64,000 nucleotides of DNA from NCBI RefSeq assembly GCF_029962835.1, contig NC_080586.1:69813001-69877000 (forward strand), in the 5' to 3' direction. The DNA comes from Magnolia sinica (lineage: Eukaryota; Streptophyta; Magnoliopsida; Magnoliales; Magnoliaceae). The notes below the pieces were generated by a model that worked only from the letters and a program-made list of their open reading frames with translations, did no database searches and was not told the origin of the DNA. This document shows positions 22,319 through 32,709 of this stretch, one piece after another. The translations under genes were made by a program, and so were the position numbers. Position 1 is the first letter of the stretch. Every line of letters starts with the position of its first letter.

Positions 22319-22485
22319 TGGCTCTTCCACTCCATTTCCTCTCTTTGCTTTTCCTCTCCCTTTCTACCGCCACTTTCCTTGCCATTGCTTTCATCCCCTA
22401 TTTTCTCACTGCATTTTCGGTAGAAAGATCCAAAAAAACATCCTTTTTGTTAACCCCATATCAACATTTTATCTTTTCTTCTTGA
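22318..22485 (+). CDS. Hydrophobic 55-residue open frame at the TIR edge
   Basis: The ATG overlaps the last base of the left terminal repeat. It reads MALPLHFLSLLFLSLST and on through a second hydrophobic stretch (FLAIAFIPYFLTAF), then a basic tail, and stops. It looks like a signal peptide or membrane anchor. MULEs often capture gene pieces just inside their terminal repeats, so it could be a captured first exon. A chance CT-rich frame is the alternative. Confidence 0.3.
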   Translation: MALPLHFLSLLFLSLSTATFLAIAFIPYFLTAFSVERSKKTSFLLTPYQHFIFSS

Positions 22486-22534
22486 AATGATGGGTCCAGC
22501 GAAGAAAGCACACACAAGACAGGTATATATATAT

Positions 22535-22700
22535 ATTATTTAATTATTATTACACACAGACACACACTGCACACACTCACGCTGCACACACACCCCACAC
22601 ACTCACACCGGTGGAATTTCACCACCTATGGCACTCGAACTCTTGACCGGGAGTTGAAACTACTGAGAGTTTACCACCTGAGCAAGAGTAACGACCCCAT
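22535..22700 (-). mobile_element. tRNA-derived SINE
   Basis: On the minus strand, CTTGCTCAGGTGGTAAAC fits a pol III A box and GGTCAAGAGTTCGAGTGCC a B box. The 3' side is TG-rich (CACACACTC on the plus strand) and ends in AT-rich DNA. A relative lies at 54252-54459. It is inserted inside the MULE. Confidence 0.65.
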
Positions 22701-22712
22701 CTTTTATATTTT

Positions 22713-23085
22713 AAACTCAGTTGGGCCCACATCGAATTTACTATTCATGTTGTCCATCCGTTTTTCCATCTATTTTAAGGGGTTGAGCCCCAAATTGAAG
22801 CATATCAAAAGATCAAATGCATCATACCACGGGAAATAATAGGCATAATGATTTCCACCGCCGAAACCATAGTCGGCCCAACAGTGATGTTTGTTTGTTA
22901 TCAAACCTATTCATAAGATCATACATATATGGATTACTAGAAAACACAATTATAAGCTTGATCCAAAACTTCTGTGGCCCCTAAGAAATGATCACCATTA
23001 GAAGTTCAATTCAAAATTTCATGTGGTGTGGTCTATTTCAACATTAGATATGTTTAGATTTTTCAGCTCAAGCCACAAAATTATT
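22713..23085. repeat. MITE-derived segment, copy 1
   Basis: AACTCAGTTGGGCCCACATCG...CATATCAAAAGATCAA... corresponds to the MITE at 7348 and to two further copies at 23940 and 24728. Confidence 0.7.
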
Positions 23086-23089
23086 TGGT

Positions 23090-23770
23090 AAGATTGCCCC
23101 ACTGATTTTCATGTTTGCCCCGCTGATTTTTCAGTTTGCCCCGCTGATTTTCTAATTTCTCCCGCTGATTTTCTAGTTTTCCCCGCTGATTTTCTAGTTT
23201 GCCCCGTTGATTTTCCAGTTTGCCCCGCTGATCTTCTAGTTTCCCCCGTTGTTTTTCCAGTTTGCCCCGCTGAATTTAATGATTTGCCCTGCTAAATCTC
23301 ATGTTTCTCTCACTGAATATCAAGTTTCCCCCATCAATTTCATGTTTTCCCCACTGAATTTCATGTTTTCCTCGCTGACTTTAATGTCTCCCCCGCTGAG
23401 TTTACTTATTCGTTAAGTTTGCCTCACTGATTTTCATGCTTGCCCCGCTGATTTTCTAATTTCCCCCGCTGATTTTTCAGTTTGCCCCGCTGATTTTCTA
23501 GTTTTCCCTGTTGATTTTCAAGTTTGCCCCGCTGATCTTCTAGTTTCCCCCGCTGATTTTTCAGTTTGCCCTGCTGATTTTAATGATTTGCCCTGCTGAA
23601 TCTGTAGTTTGCCCCGCTGATTATCTAGTTTGCCCTCCTTGATTTCATGTTTTCCCCACTAAATTTCATGTTTTCCCCGCTAACTTTAATGTCTCCCCCA
23701 CTGAAATTCATGTTTATCCCGTTCAATTTCATGTTTGTCCCGCTGAATGTCTAGGTTTCCTCCCTCAATG
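23090..23770 (-). repeat. 21-bp minisatellite array 1
   Basis: About 30 units of GCCCCGCTGATTTTCTAGTT + T with frequent variants, in the orientation that is the inverse of the arrays at 32 and 35 kb. Confidence 0.9.
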
Positions 23771-25340
23771 TCTAGGTTCCCTTCCACATATGGGGTTTTG
23801 GTGTATACATATTGCGATGAAAACGGATGGGTATTACATAATCCGATGAACATGATGTATTACAAATAAAACACCATTATGGGGCGTAGCAAGCGTAATC
23901 GGATTGCGTACTGAGTTAGTCAGTACGTTCCCATTGTACTATGTAAACTCAGTTGGGCCCACAATGAATGTATGTAATATATCCACACCGTCCATCCGTT
24001 TTTTCATTTATTTTAAGGGGTTTAGCCCCCAAATTGAAGCATATCAAAAGATCAAGTGGATCATACCACGGGAAACAGTGGGCATAATGATTTCTATCGC
24101 CGAAGCCATAGTCGGCCCAACAGTGATGTTTATTTGTTATCAAACCTATTCATAAGATCATACATATATGGATTACTAGAAAACACAATTATAAGCTTGA
24201 ATCAAAACTTCTGTGGCCCCTAAGAAATGATCAACATTAGAAGTTCAATTCAAAATTTCATGTGGTGTGGTCCATTTGAGCATTGGATATGTTTAGATTT
24301 TTCTGCTCAAGCTACGAAATTATTTGTTAAGTTTGCCCCGCTCATTTTCATGTTTGCCCTGCTGATTTTAATGATTTGTCTTGCTGAATCTGTAGTTTGC
24401 CCCGCTGATTATCTAGTTTGCCCTCCTCAATTTCATATTTTCCCCGCTGAATTTCATGTTTTCCCCACTGACTTTAATGTCTCCCCCGCTGAATTTCATG
24501 TTTGTCCCGTTCAATTTCATGTTTGTCCCGCTGAATGTCTAGGTTTCCTCCCTCAATGTCTAGGTTCCCTTCCACATATGGGGTTTTGGTGTATACATAT
24601 TGCGATGAAAACGGATGGGTATTACATAATCCGATGAACATGATGTATTACAAATAAAACACCATTATGGGGCGTAGCAAGCGTAATCGGATTGCGTACT
24701 GAGTTAGTCAGTACGTTCCCATTGTACTATGTAAACTCAGTTGGGCCCACAATGAATGTATGTAATATATCCACACCGTCCATCCATTTTTTCATTTATT
24801 TTAAGGGGTTTAGCCCCCAAATTGAAGCATATCAAAAGATCAAGTGGATCATACCACGGGAAACAGTGGGCATAATGATTTCTACCGCCGAAACCATAAT
24901 CGGCCCAACAGTGATGTTTGTTTGTTATCAAACCTATTCATAAGATCATACATATATGGATTAATAGAAAACACAATTATAAGCTTGAACCAAAACTTCT
25001 GTGGCCCCTAAGAAATGATCAACATTAGAAGTTCAATTCAAAATTTCATGTGGTGTGGTCCATTTGAACATTGGATATGTTTAGATTTTTCGGCTCAAGC
25101 TATGAAATTATTTGTTAAGTTTGCCCCGCTCATTTTCATGTTTGCCCCGCTAATTTTTCAGTTTGCCCTACTGATTTTTTAGTTTGCCTCGCTGATCTTC
25201 TAGTTTGCCCCGCTGATTTTCCAGTTTGCCCCGCTGATCTTCTAGTTTCCCCCGCTGATTTTCCAGTTTGCCCCGCTGATTTTAATGATTTGTCCCGCTG
25301 AATCTGTAGTTTGCCCCGCTGATTATCTAGTTTGCCCTCC
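23765..25340. repeat. 788-bp tandem duplication (two units)
   Basis: GGGGCGTAGCAAGCGTAATC occurs at 23881 and 24669, exactly 788 bp apart, with near-identity across the whole unit. Each unit holds a MITE-derived segment (23940-24320, 24728-25110) and a block of 21-bp repeats. Differences are few, so the duplication is young. Confidence 0.9.
24330..24560 (-). repeat. 21-bp minisatellite array 2
   Basis: About 10 units of the same repeat as array 1, shorter and more diverged, inside the 788-bp unit. Confidence 0.85.
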
Positions 25341-25400
25341 TCAATTTCATGTTACCCCCGCTGAAATTCAAGTTTGTCCCGCTGAATATTATGTTTTCAT
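25115..25400 (-). repeat. 21-bp minisatellite array 3
   Basis: About 13 units (CCCCGCTGAT core), ending 400 bp before the first recognised exon of the ULP1-like gene. Confidence 0.88.
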
Positions 25401-25799
25401 AAAAGGGTTTAGGCGTGCTTCTTTGAAGATGACAACTCTCTTCAAGAAGAAAATATGACCAATTAACCAACTATAAAACTAGTTGCAAATAACATCTTCT
25501 TGTTGATACTACCACTATAAATGTTCACTAATCTGGCGAACGTTGAACTTGGTAAAATGTTCAGCTTGCCCTGTTCAATTTTCAATTTCTTGTTAGCTCC
25601 GATCAATGTATAGCTTATGTTGATGGTTTGTCTCTGTCCAATTTTTGGTATTTCCTTACTCATTTTCTATTTATATTTCATATGAAGCTTGTTCAAATTA
25701 ATGAAATGCTACATTGTTTTCAGAAATGATTCCAATTTTGTACACTATGTTTATCTTGTGAATTTTATGTTTGCTATGTTTTTCAATTCATTTCTGTAG

Positions 25800-28645
25800 G
25801 CGACGAATATTCTGCCGTAATCTCCAACCCAACATCTAGGTGTACACTGACATGGTGGTTTGACAAGGTGAAGGGTGGAGTGGAAAAGCACAATAGTCGC
25901 CTAAATCTGTTTAGGCAAACCCCCTTCTCGTTTCTATTGCATGTTACATCCTTTAGATTTATAGGGGCTATATTTCATGTTCTTTTATTAAGATACAAAG
26001 GTGATTCAGTATTTGAGATCAGGGGGAGGCGATTGCAGTTTTCGAAGATGGACTTCGCCCTCATTATCGGTCTTAAGATTGGAGATCTTACTGTACCGAA
26101 GAATCGTTGCACTACGAGTACACTAAAAGATAAATACTTCAAAGAATATCCAGTATTAAAGAAGCACCTAATGGGTGTGTTTGAGAGATTAGTTGACACT
26201 AATAAGCATGAGGACGTCATGAAGGTTGCCCTACTTCTAGTTGTAGAGTGCTTTCTTAGGGGAACCGAACCGAAAATCATGTGCAACTTGGATTATATTC
26301 ACCTGGTGGACTCGTTAGATAATTTCTATATGTATCCCTGGGGTAGTCTGGGATACTATACAATGTTGTAAGGAATCGAATTTGCTGTTGCCACATCAAG
26401 GTCCCCTCGGTACACTGTATGTGGTTACGTCCTTCCCTTACAAGTAAGAACACCTTTTATTTTCTATATATTTTCCCTCTATATTCAATTATGGATTTTT
26501 AACCATATACAATTTCATTCTAACAGGTATGAGCAGTAGAGACATTTTCGGCCCTACAAGTGTGTATTGTTTCATATGTTCCCCATCAAATTCCACACTT
26601 CATTTAATATCGAGGCTGAAAATGTTGGAGGTACAACAAAATAAATGCTATTTTCGAGAGTAAAGCTGTAAGTTTATATATCTCTGGCATTTACTTTGCT
26701 TAAGTTGGTGTATACGCTTAATTATTTAACATTACTCGTTGTTCTTTTCCAGACATTAGTAGTAATGAAATTAGAACCAACTCTACGAGAATGGGAAACG
26801 GATGCCGTTCACTCGGTGCGTGACAGTTTCCAGGTGAGATGTCATGAAAAATGAACTATAATTTTTTGTTATTGTAAAGTTATCCTTACTCTTATATATC
26901 CATCTATACATCTTATAGCTTACCGAGACCTAGGAAGATAATGATGATGAGGGTAATGAGAGTGATCATGAGGAGGATGAATCAGATGATAACGATGAGA
27001 AATGCGTGGAGGGAGAGGGACCGATGGGGGGTATTATGAAGAATGTTGTTTTTATGGAGGAATTTCGAATTGAGAGGGAAGAGTTGAAGAAGGAGAGAGA
27101 GGAATTGAAGAAGGAGAGGGAAGAATTGAGAAAAGAGAGAGAAGAGATGAGAAGGAAAGAAGCAATGTTTGCTGAGAGGGAGAGGTTGCTGAATGAGAAA
27201 GAACAATTAAAGAGTGAGAAGGATTTATTTTTTGAGGACAAGGAAAAGTTAGTGAATGAGAGGGAGGAGTTTATTAAGGAAAAGGAATGTAGTCATACAC
27301 GAAGGGGATGTTTTGTGATGGAGGAGGGTGAGGAGTTGAGGAAGAGAGGGAAAGTAAATGATATTGAAGATAAAGAACTTGGACATGGGGACCTAGATGT
27401 GCAATCGTATAGTAATGTCAAAGGTAATGTATTGAATGCATCCACTTCTCATCCTGTTTATGAAAGGAGAACCAAAAAGATATCGAAGCCGTCATATTAC
27501 AAGATTTCTCCGTACTTGCCCCTGTCTGCATTCGATACAACCCCTGCAGTGGTTCCTGAACCCGAGCAAGTAACAGCTTTTGCAACTTCTCTGATACCAT
27601 TTCCTCTACAGATGGATCCTTTCAGGATACTATCCGCACATGAGGTAAAAGAGGCAGATGACTGGTATGAAGCAAACAAGGCCATGGTAGCGGAAAAATG
27701 GTTCAGTACGATATGGCTGAAGGATGCGTGGGTTGATAGCGAGGTAAGCATTACTAATTTATTCTCGATATGCATTGATTGACATATAATTATGTGTTAT
27801 ATTAATCTATGACTAAATCGTACTATCCTATTGGTTAGGCTATCGACACATATATCGAGTTCCTTGAGAAAAGGCATAACGACCTTACAATAGCATATCC
27901 TCAAGATTGCAAATTCTGTCATACGTATTTTACGGTAACTATTTATTGCACTAATCCGTAATCTGTTTGAAAATTTGATTTTCTTACATGACGTGAACTT
28001 TCATCATGTTTGTAACAGCAAAACCTTGAGGGGTGTTTGCCTATTTTGATTGCATACCAGGCCTCCAAATCGGCGTCAGAACGGGCCGAGCTATTAGGTC
28101 AAATGGGTACGGCCTACGCAATTGCCAAGCAGCGAGATAAACCATACGCCAAAGCAATTTGGTGTTATGAACGGGTAATGCACTTGTCGCAAAACATCAT
28201 TTGTTTCTGTTATGTCTTCTATCATGTTTGACTAATATATTATTTTGTGAATCATGAACAAGTCTATGCGCCCATAAATCACGAAAATTCACATTGGTTT
28301 CTGCTAGTCATCTATCCTAGAGCAAGAGAAATTATTGTTGTGGATAGCTTTTGCACCAATTTATTGTCGAAGTACAAGTAAAAGATGAAGAAGATGACTG
28401 ATGCACTCCCCATCCTCTTCCATGCCACTGGAGACAGCACTGCGCTTGAAGGGAAGAAGTGGACTGTCAGAGTCGATGAATATGCACCGAAGCAGGACAA
28501 TGGTTATGACTGTGGTGTATTCGTAATGAAATACATCGACATTTTGTGTAGCGGTCTCACCTTGGCGGGAATAGACATGCACAAATTCACCGCCGATTGG
28601 AGGAAGTCAATAGCATATGATTGCTTGTCTCTAGTTTGTAGATGA
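25800..28645 (+). pseudogene. ULP1/C48 protease-like transposon gene, decayed
   Basis: About seven exons with recognisable splice sites: 25800-26442, ~26527-26635, ~26753-26833, 26919-27742, ~27839-27933, ~28019-28173, ~28252-28645. The first exon has the DUF1985-like region (TWWFDKVKG, YPWGSLGY). The fourth has an acidic stretch, then repeated EREELKK units (coiled coil). The last is a C48 peptidase core with the catalytic His (ENSHWFLL), Asp (IIVVDSF), Gln and Cys (KQDNGYDCGVFVMKY) all kept. Stops at 26369 (TAA), 26530 (TGA, Trp expected), 26931 (TAG) and 28379 (TAA) kill it. Relatives are SUMO-protease-like proteins of Kaonashi-type MULEs, where their role in transposition is unknown. It converges with the transposase gene. 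Confidence 0.85.
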
Positions 28646-28649
28646 TATT

Positions 28650-28967
28650 TGTCCAGGGCATGGGATGAATTTTGAAAATATGTTGTATACATTGTATTAT
28701 ATACGTCGTTGAATATACATTGTAAGTTATGATGTATAGCATACTTTGTAAGTTTTGATATATAGCATACTTTGTAATTTTAGTGGATAGCATACTTTGA
28801 AAATTTTTTGCATATTCGCCGGAATTGTAAGTTATGATGTATAGCATACTTTGTAATTTTGGTGGATGATGAAATGAACTTTATACTTTGTCCCACTATA
28901 TTTTCCATTTGCCTCGCTATGCTTATCGATCAAGTTCAATGTTGCTGTGACTTAATGCTTGAGATTG
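28650..28967 (+). repeat. 3' flank of ULP1-like gene, inverted match to transposase 3' flank
   Basis: CATACTTTGTAA units recur four times. About 100 bp (28820-28935: GTGGATGATGAA..GAACTTT..GTCCCAC.ATATTTTC..CGCTATGCTT) matches the complement of 32590-32690 beyond the 3' end of the transposase gene. Confidence 0.8.
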
Positions 28968-29280
28968 GCCCGCTCATTTTCATGCTTGACCCGCTCATTT
29001 TCATGCTTACCCCGCTCATTTTCATGCTTGCCTCGTTGATTTTCTAGTTTACCCCACTGATATTCATGTTTCCCCCGCTGATTTTCTAGTTTGCCCCGCT
29101 GATTTTTCAGTTTCGTCCGCTGATTTTCTAGTTTGCCCCGCTAATTTTCTAGTTTCCCCCGCTGATTTTCATGTTTCCCCCGCTGATTTTCTAGTTTGCG
29201 CCGCTGATTTTTCAGTTTGCCCCGCTGATTTTTCAGTTTGCCCCGCTGATTTTCTAGTTTGCCCCGCTGATTTTTCAGTA
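28968..29280 (-). repeat. 21-bp minisatellite array 4
   Basis: About 15 of the cleanest units (GCCCCGCTGATTTTCTAGTT + T), directly after the inverted flank. Confidence 0.9.
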
Positions 29281-30452
29281 TTTTATGGAGTATGGAGGTC
29301 CAATTGGGTAATGTTGGACAATGAAGTTTCCATGAGTGCCAGGCTAGCACATCACGAGATTACTGCTTCAAATGATAAAGAAAGATTTCTGACTTCTGAG
29401 CAAGGTTTTAAATAATGTTGTGACTGTTTCAGCCAGGCCCTAAAATGATACGATACTGGGCGTATCAGACTATAGGATCCATATCGGCCGAAATTGTCTC
29501 TTTACACACACACATACATCAAGAAAACAGGATATTAAAACAATGGAACATGCACAACAGAAAATATGATACAATAAACGTCGTGATGCATCAGAAAATT
29601 ATATTTCTGTCATCATCATTAGAACTTCCACAATTGCTGGATAGGCTCCGTAAAGCAGTATAAGTGGATTGCTATGGCAAATTGCTATTAATCTGGAATC
29701 TGCCTTTTGTATTGATTGGGGATTGAGGATACGTGGTGATCCAAACTGTTGACCTGATGAGCCCCAATGTGGGTGTTGGATGCCCGAAACATTTTCCAGT
29801 CGGTAGATCCTGACCATCAAATCTTTATCCTCTTTCTGGATTGTTTTCTTTTTACCGTATATCTCCAGGCCAGTGATTGGAGGGTTTGGATCTTCCGATC
29901 TGGGAGATTTTTGAGCAATTTTGTCCCAGATTGTACCAATCAGATTAACACCATGGGTCACCAAACAATGGGGCCCATTTGTACAGACTTGTACATCAGG
30001 AAACAATGTTCATGTCATGATGCATTAAGGCCCCATATTCATCTTTAACATCAGTCATTTGTATCATATATCCACTTAATAAAAAAAAAAAATCATATTT
30101 TCCAAACTTTTATTTCTTAACATGGTAACTTACTGATGAAGCTGAACATGAAATTATGAGCAATGGGCCGAGTAAATGTTGGTGCAGCCCCAACCATGAA
30201 CTAGAAAGCCAAGCTAATACATTCAACGTCACAGGCAACGTTGTCAGATCGCAGAAGTGATTATGTGCACTCCATCATGTGTGATTGCATAATCGGCAAA
30301 AGTGATCTCACATCTTCTTATTTTTTTTTAAATTAAAAAAATAAAAAATTGAAAAAAAAGGAAAAAATCTGAAAATTTTGTAGAAAAGACTATAACCACT
30401 CCAAATTGGTATAGCCTAACACATGTATTTCTAGGCCCACCAAAACTGTATT
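29281..30452. other. MULE central region, unrecognised
   Basis: Non-coding. It includes a GTATCGGCC-type repeat word at about 29445-29500, GGGCCC-containing repeat pieces at about 29700-30050, and a poly-A/T-rich stretch at 30320-30370. No gene seen. Confidence 0.4.
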
Positions 30453-30454
30453 TC

Positions 30455-30735
30455 AGAGTGTGGGGCCTATTGAAATTATTAAATGCACTTGAAATGTGGG
30501 ACCCACTGAATTTTTATTTTTTTTAAAAAAGAGGGGAGCGGGCGGCACTACCGCCGGTCCGGTGGCACTACCGACCGGACCTCCAGATAGCGGTGGCACT
30601 ACCGCCGCCGCCGCTGTCTGGAGGTCCGGGCAGTAGTGCCGCCGGACCAGCGGTAGTGCTGCCCACCCCCTTTTTTTGTGAAAATTTTCAAGTGGGTCCC
30701 ACATTTCAAGTGCATTTAACTCCCCACACGCCCAA
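30455..30735. repeat. GC-rich foldback (hairpin), ~280 bp
   Basis: The outer arms AAATGCACTTGAAATGTGGG (from 30481) and CCCACATTTCAAGTGCATTT (to about 30718) are perfect inverses over 27 bp. GAGTGTGGGG and CCCCACACGC extend them outward. The inner arms are GC-rich permutations of GGTGGCACTACCGCC / GGCGGTAGTGCC. It lies about 0.45 kb upstream of the gene at 31173. Confidence 0.85.
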
Positions 30736-31172
30736 ACCCTCCCATTCCATACCCCTTTCCTCATCTTCCTTCACACAAACCCTCTCTTCTTCTTAATCTC
30801 TCAACTTTCCTAAACCTTTCTTCATCTCCATTCCCCTTTCTTCATCTTCCTTCACCCTCTTTTTTTTTCCAATCCTTCTACCATCTCTTCAAGTTCCAAA
30901 CTCCCTTTCCACATCTTCCACAATCCCCATTTCCATCTTTCAAACTCTCTCAACTTCCAAACCCACTATCCACATCTTCCACAATCCCCATTTCCATCTT
31001 TCAAACCATCATTTCCTTAAACCTTTCTTCATCTCCATTCCCCTTTCTGTATCTTCCTTCACCCTCTTTTTTTCTAATCCTTCTACCATCTCCTCAATTT
31101 CAAAACCCCATCTCCACATCTTCCACAATCATCTCTTCATTTTTCTAACACCTTTCTAAACCCATCATCCTC
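30736..31172 (+). promoter_or_regulatory. CT-rich 5' region of the 31173 gene
   Basis: A strongly pyrimidine-biased region (CCTTTCTTCATCTCCATTCCCC repeated at about 30815 and 31018) with an internal duplication of some 200 bp. Plant 5' leaders are often CT-rich, which fits a transcription start here. No clear TATA box. Confidence 0.4.
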
Positions 31173-32074
31173 ATGGGGAAGAAGAGGGTGGTTCAAGCAA
31201 GTCCATCATCTCCGTCTCAACAAAGAAGCACGAGGCGGGCTGCTGCGGCTATTGCGACTCCATCATCACCACCTCAGAGTGGAAATGTAGGGACGGTCAA
31301 TGTTGGTGCACCGAGTTCTAGATCGGCTCATCGTGAAAGGAGGTCTAAGAGGGGCCACGATCGAAACTTCCGGACATTGGATGTTGGCCCATATCACGAA
31401 AGGGAAGTGGTTTTCGAAATCACGATGGGGGACCGACTGTTTGCCAAAAATGACGTGCTAGATCGGCTCTTGCATCAAGGTTGGGGACCTATTTTTGAAG
31501 GTAATTTTTCAGCCAATGAGCATGATGTACGGTTTTTCTATTCTCGAATTATTCATGCAAGTGTCAACCCACTTGGATTTGACATTTCATTTGGAGACGT
31601 GCTGATTCCCATCAGGGTAGAAAACATCGCGAACATACTTGGCGTGTCATTGGGAACGGTCCATATCCCTATAGACACTAGGAACTTGAACACATCGCAG
31701 CACAGGAGTGAGCTGAGCAGGAGATTGTGTAGCCACCTCATGGAGTGGAAGAGAGATAGTAGCTTAGAAACAAAGAAATGATTCCAATTTACAGACTGTT
31801 GCACTACATCTTCACATATAATTTATATCCGAGAAAGGGAAACAGTACGGAGGTTTCTGTCTACCATGCAGAGATAACGTACCAGATAGGGCGTGGGGAG
31901 AATGTGTGCCTGCACTCCATTATCCTTTACCATATAGTGAAGTCCGTGAAGACAAGAAGATGTAATCTCTCCCTCCCATTTGGCCGCCTAATTTGCAAGC
32001 TAGCCCGACAAAATGGGTTTAGGGCATCCAGATTGATTCTGTCATTTCTCATCCCAAGCATGAAATTGAGTTAG
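31173..32074 (+). pseudogene. Plant-transposon-protein-like gene (PF20167 type), frameshifted
   Basis: The ATG at 31173 starts a Ser/Pro/Ala- and Arg-rich segment (MGKKRVVQASPSSPSQQR), then a domain with RFFYSRIIHASVNPLGF, DVLIPIRVENIANILGVS and a HRSELSRRLCSHLMEW stretch, as in the plant transposon protein domain common beside ULP1/DUF1985 genes. At 31781 the frame is lost by one base. The next frame continues IYRLLHYIFTYNLYPRKGNS, then LPFGRLICKLARQNG. Directly after it the 21-bp array begins, and in a third frame this reads as 7-residue units. The gene may originally have continued into that array as a coiled coil. Function unknown. Confidence 0.6.
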
Positions 32075-32475
32075 GCAAGCATGAAAATGAGCGGGGCAAA
32101 CTAGAAAATTAGCGGGGAAAACTGAAATATGAGCTGGGCAAACTAGAAAATCAGCGGGGGAAACTAGAAAATATGCTGGGCGATCTAGAAAATCAGTGGG
32201 GCAAACTGAATTACGAGCGGGGCAAACTAGAAAATCAGCGGGGCAAACTGAAATATGAGCTGGGCAAACTAGAAAATCAGCGGGAGAAACTAGAAAATAA
32301 GTGGGGCAAACTAGAAAATCAGCGGGATAAACTAGAATATCAGTGGGGCAAACTAGAAAAACAGCGGGGTAAACTGCAATATGAGCGGGGCAAACTGAAT
32401 TTTGAGCAGGGCAAACTAGAAAAACAGCTGGTGAAATTGACATATGAGCGAGGCAAACATGAAAATGAGTGGGCC
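32065..32475 (+). repeat. 21-bp minisatellite array 5, coding-like
   Basis: About 19 units of CAAACTAGAAAATCAGCGGG + G, inverse of arrays 1-4. In the frame of 32173 it is open for more than 290 bp and reads as 7-residue units (GKLENQR, GKLKYEL and similar). One TAG (32110-32112) interrupts the upstream part of this frame. Confidence 0.9.
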
Positions 32476-32589
32476 AAGGGGTTTCCTTTCTATGCCTATG
32501 AAGTTCTTGTCTATCAGGCATGTTTTTGCTTTTACTCATTCTAGTAATTGTGCAATTGCCTTACATTGATTTCCATGAGCATTTTCCTT

Positions 32590-32709
32590 TTTGACAAGCA
32601 TAGCGGGACAAACTGAAAATATTGTGGGACATGTAGAAAGTTCATTCATCATCCACTAAGATTACAAAGTATGTTATACATCAAAACACTAAATAAATTA
32701 CAAAGTATG
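32590..32709 (-). repeat. Transposase 3' flank, inverted match to 28.8-28.9 kb
   Basis: ATTACAAAGTATG..ATACATCAAAAC and neighbours are the inverse of the ULP1-like gene 3' flank. See the entry at 28650. Confidence 0.8.

Noticed and set aside
24227-24637. Open frame rich in VCPAEFHV units
   Set aside because: It is the other-strand reading of the 21-bp minisatellite; a 21-bp period keeps several frames open by chance.
23090-25400. CRISPR-like array
   Set aside because: Direct repeats without unique spacers, in a plant nuclear genome; it is a minisatellite.
32042-32539. Minus-strand 165-residue frame of FLVCPAD repeats
   Set aside because: Shadow of array 5; no start context, no domain, composition dictated by the repeat.
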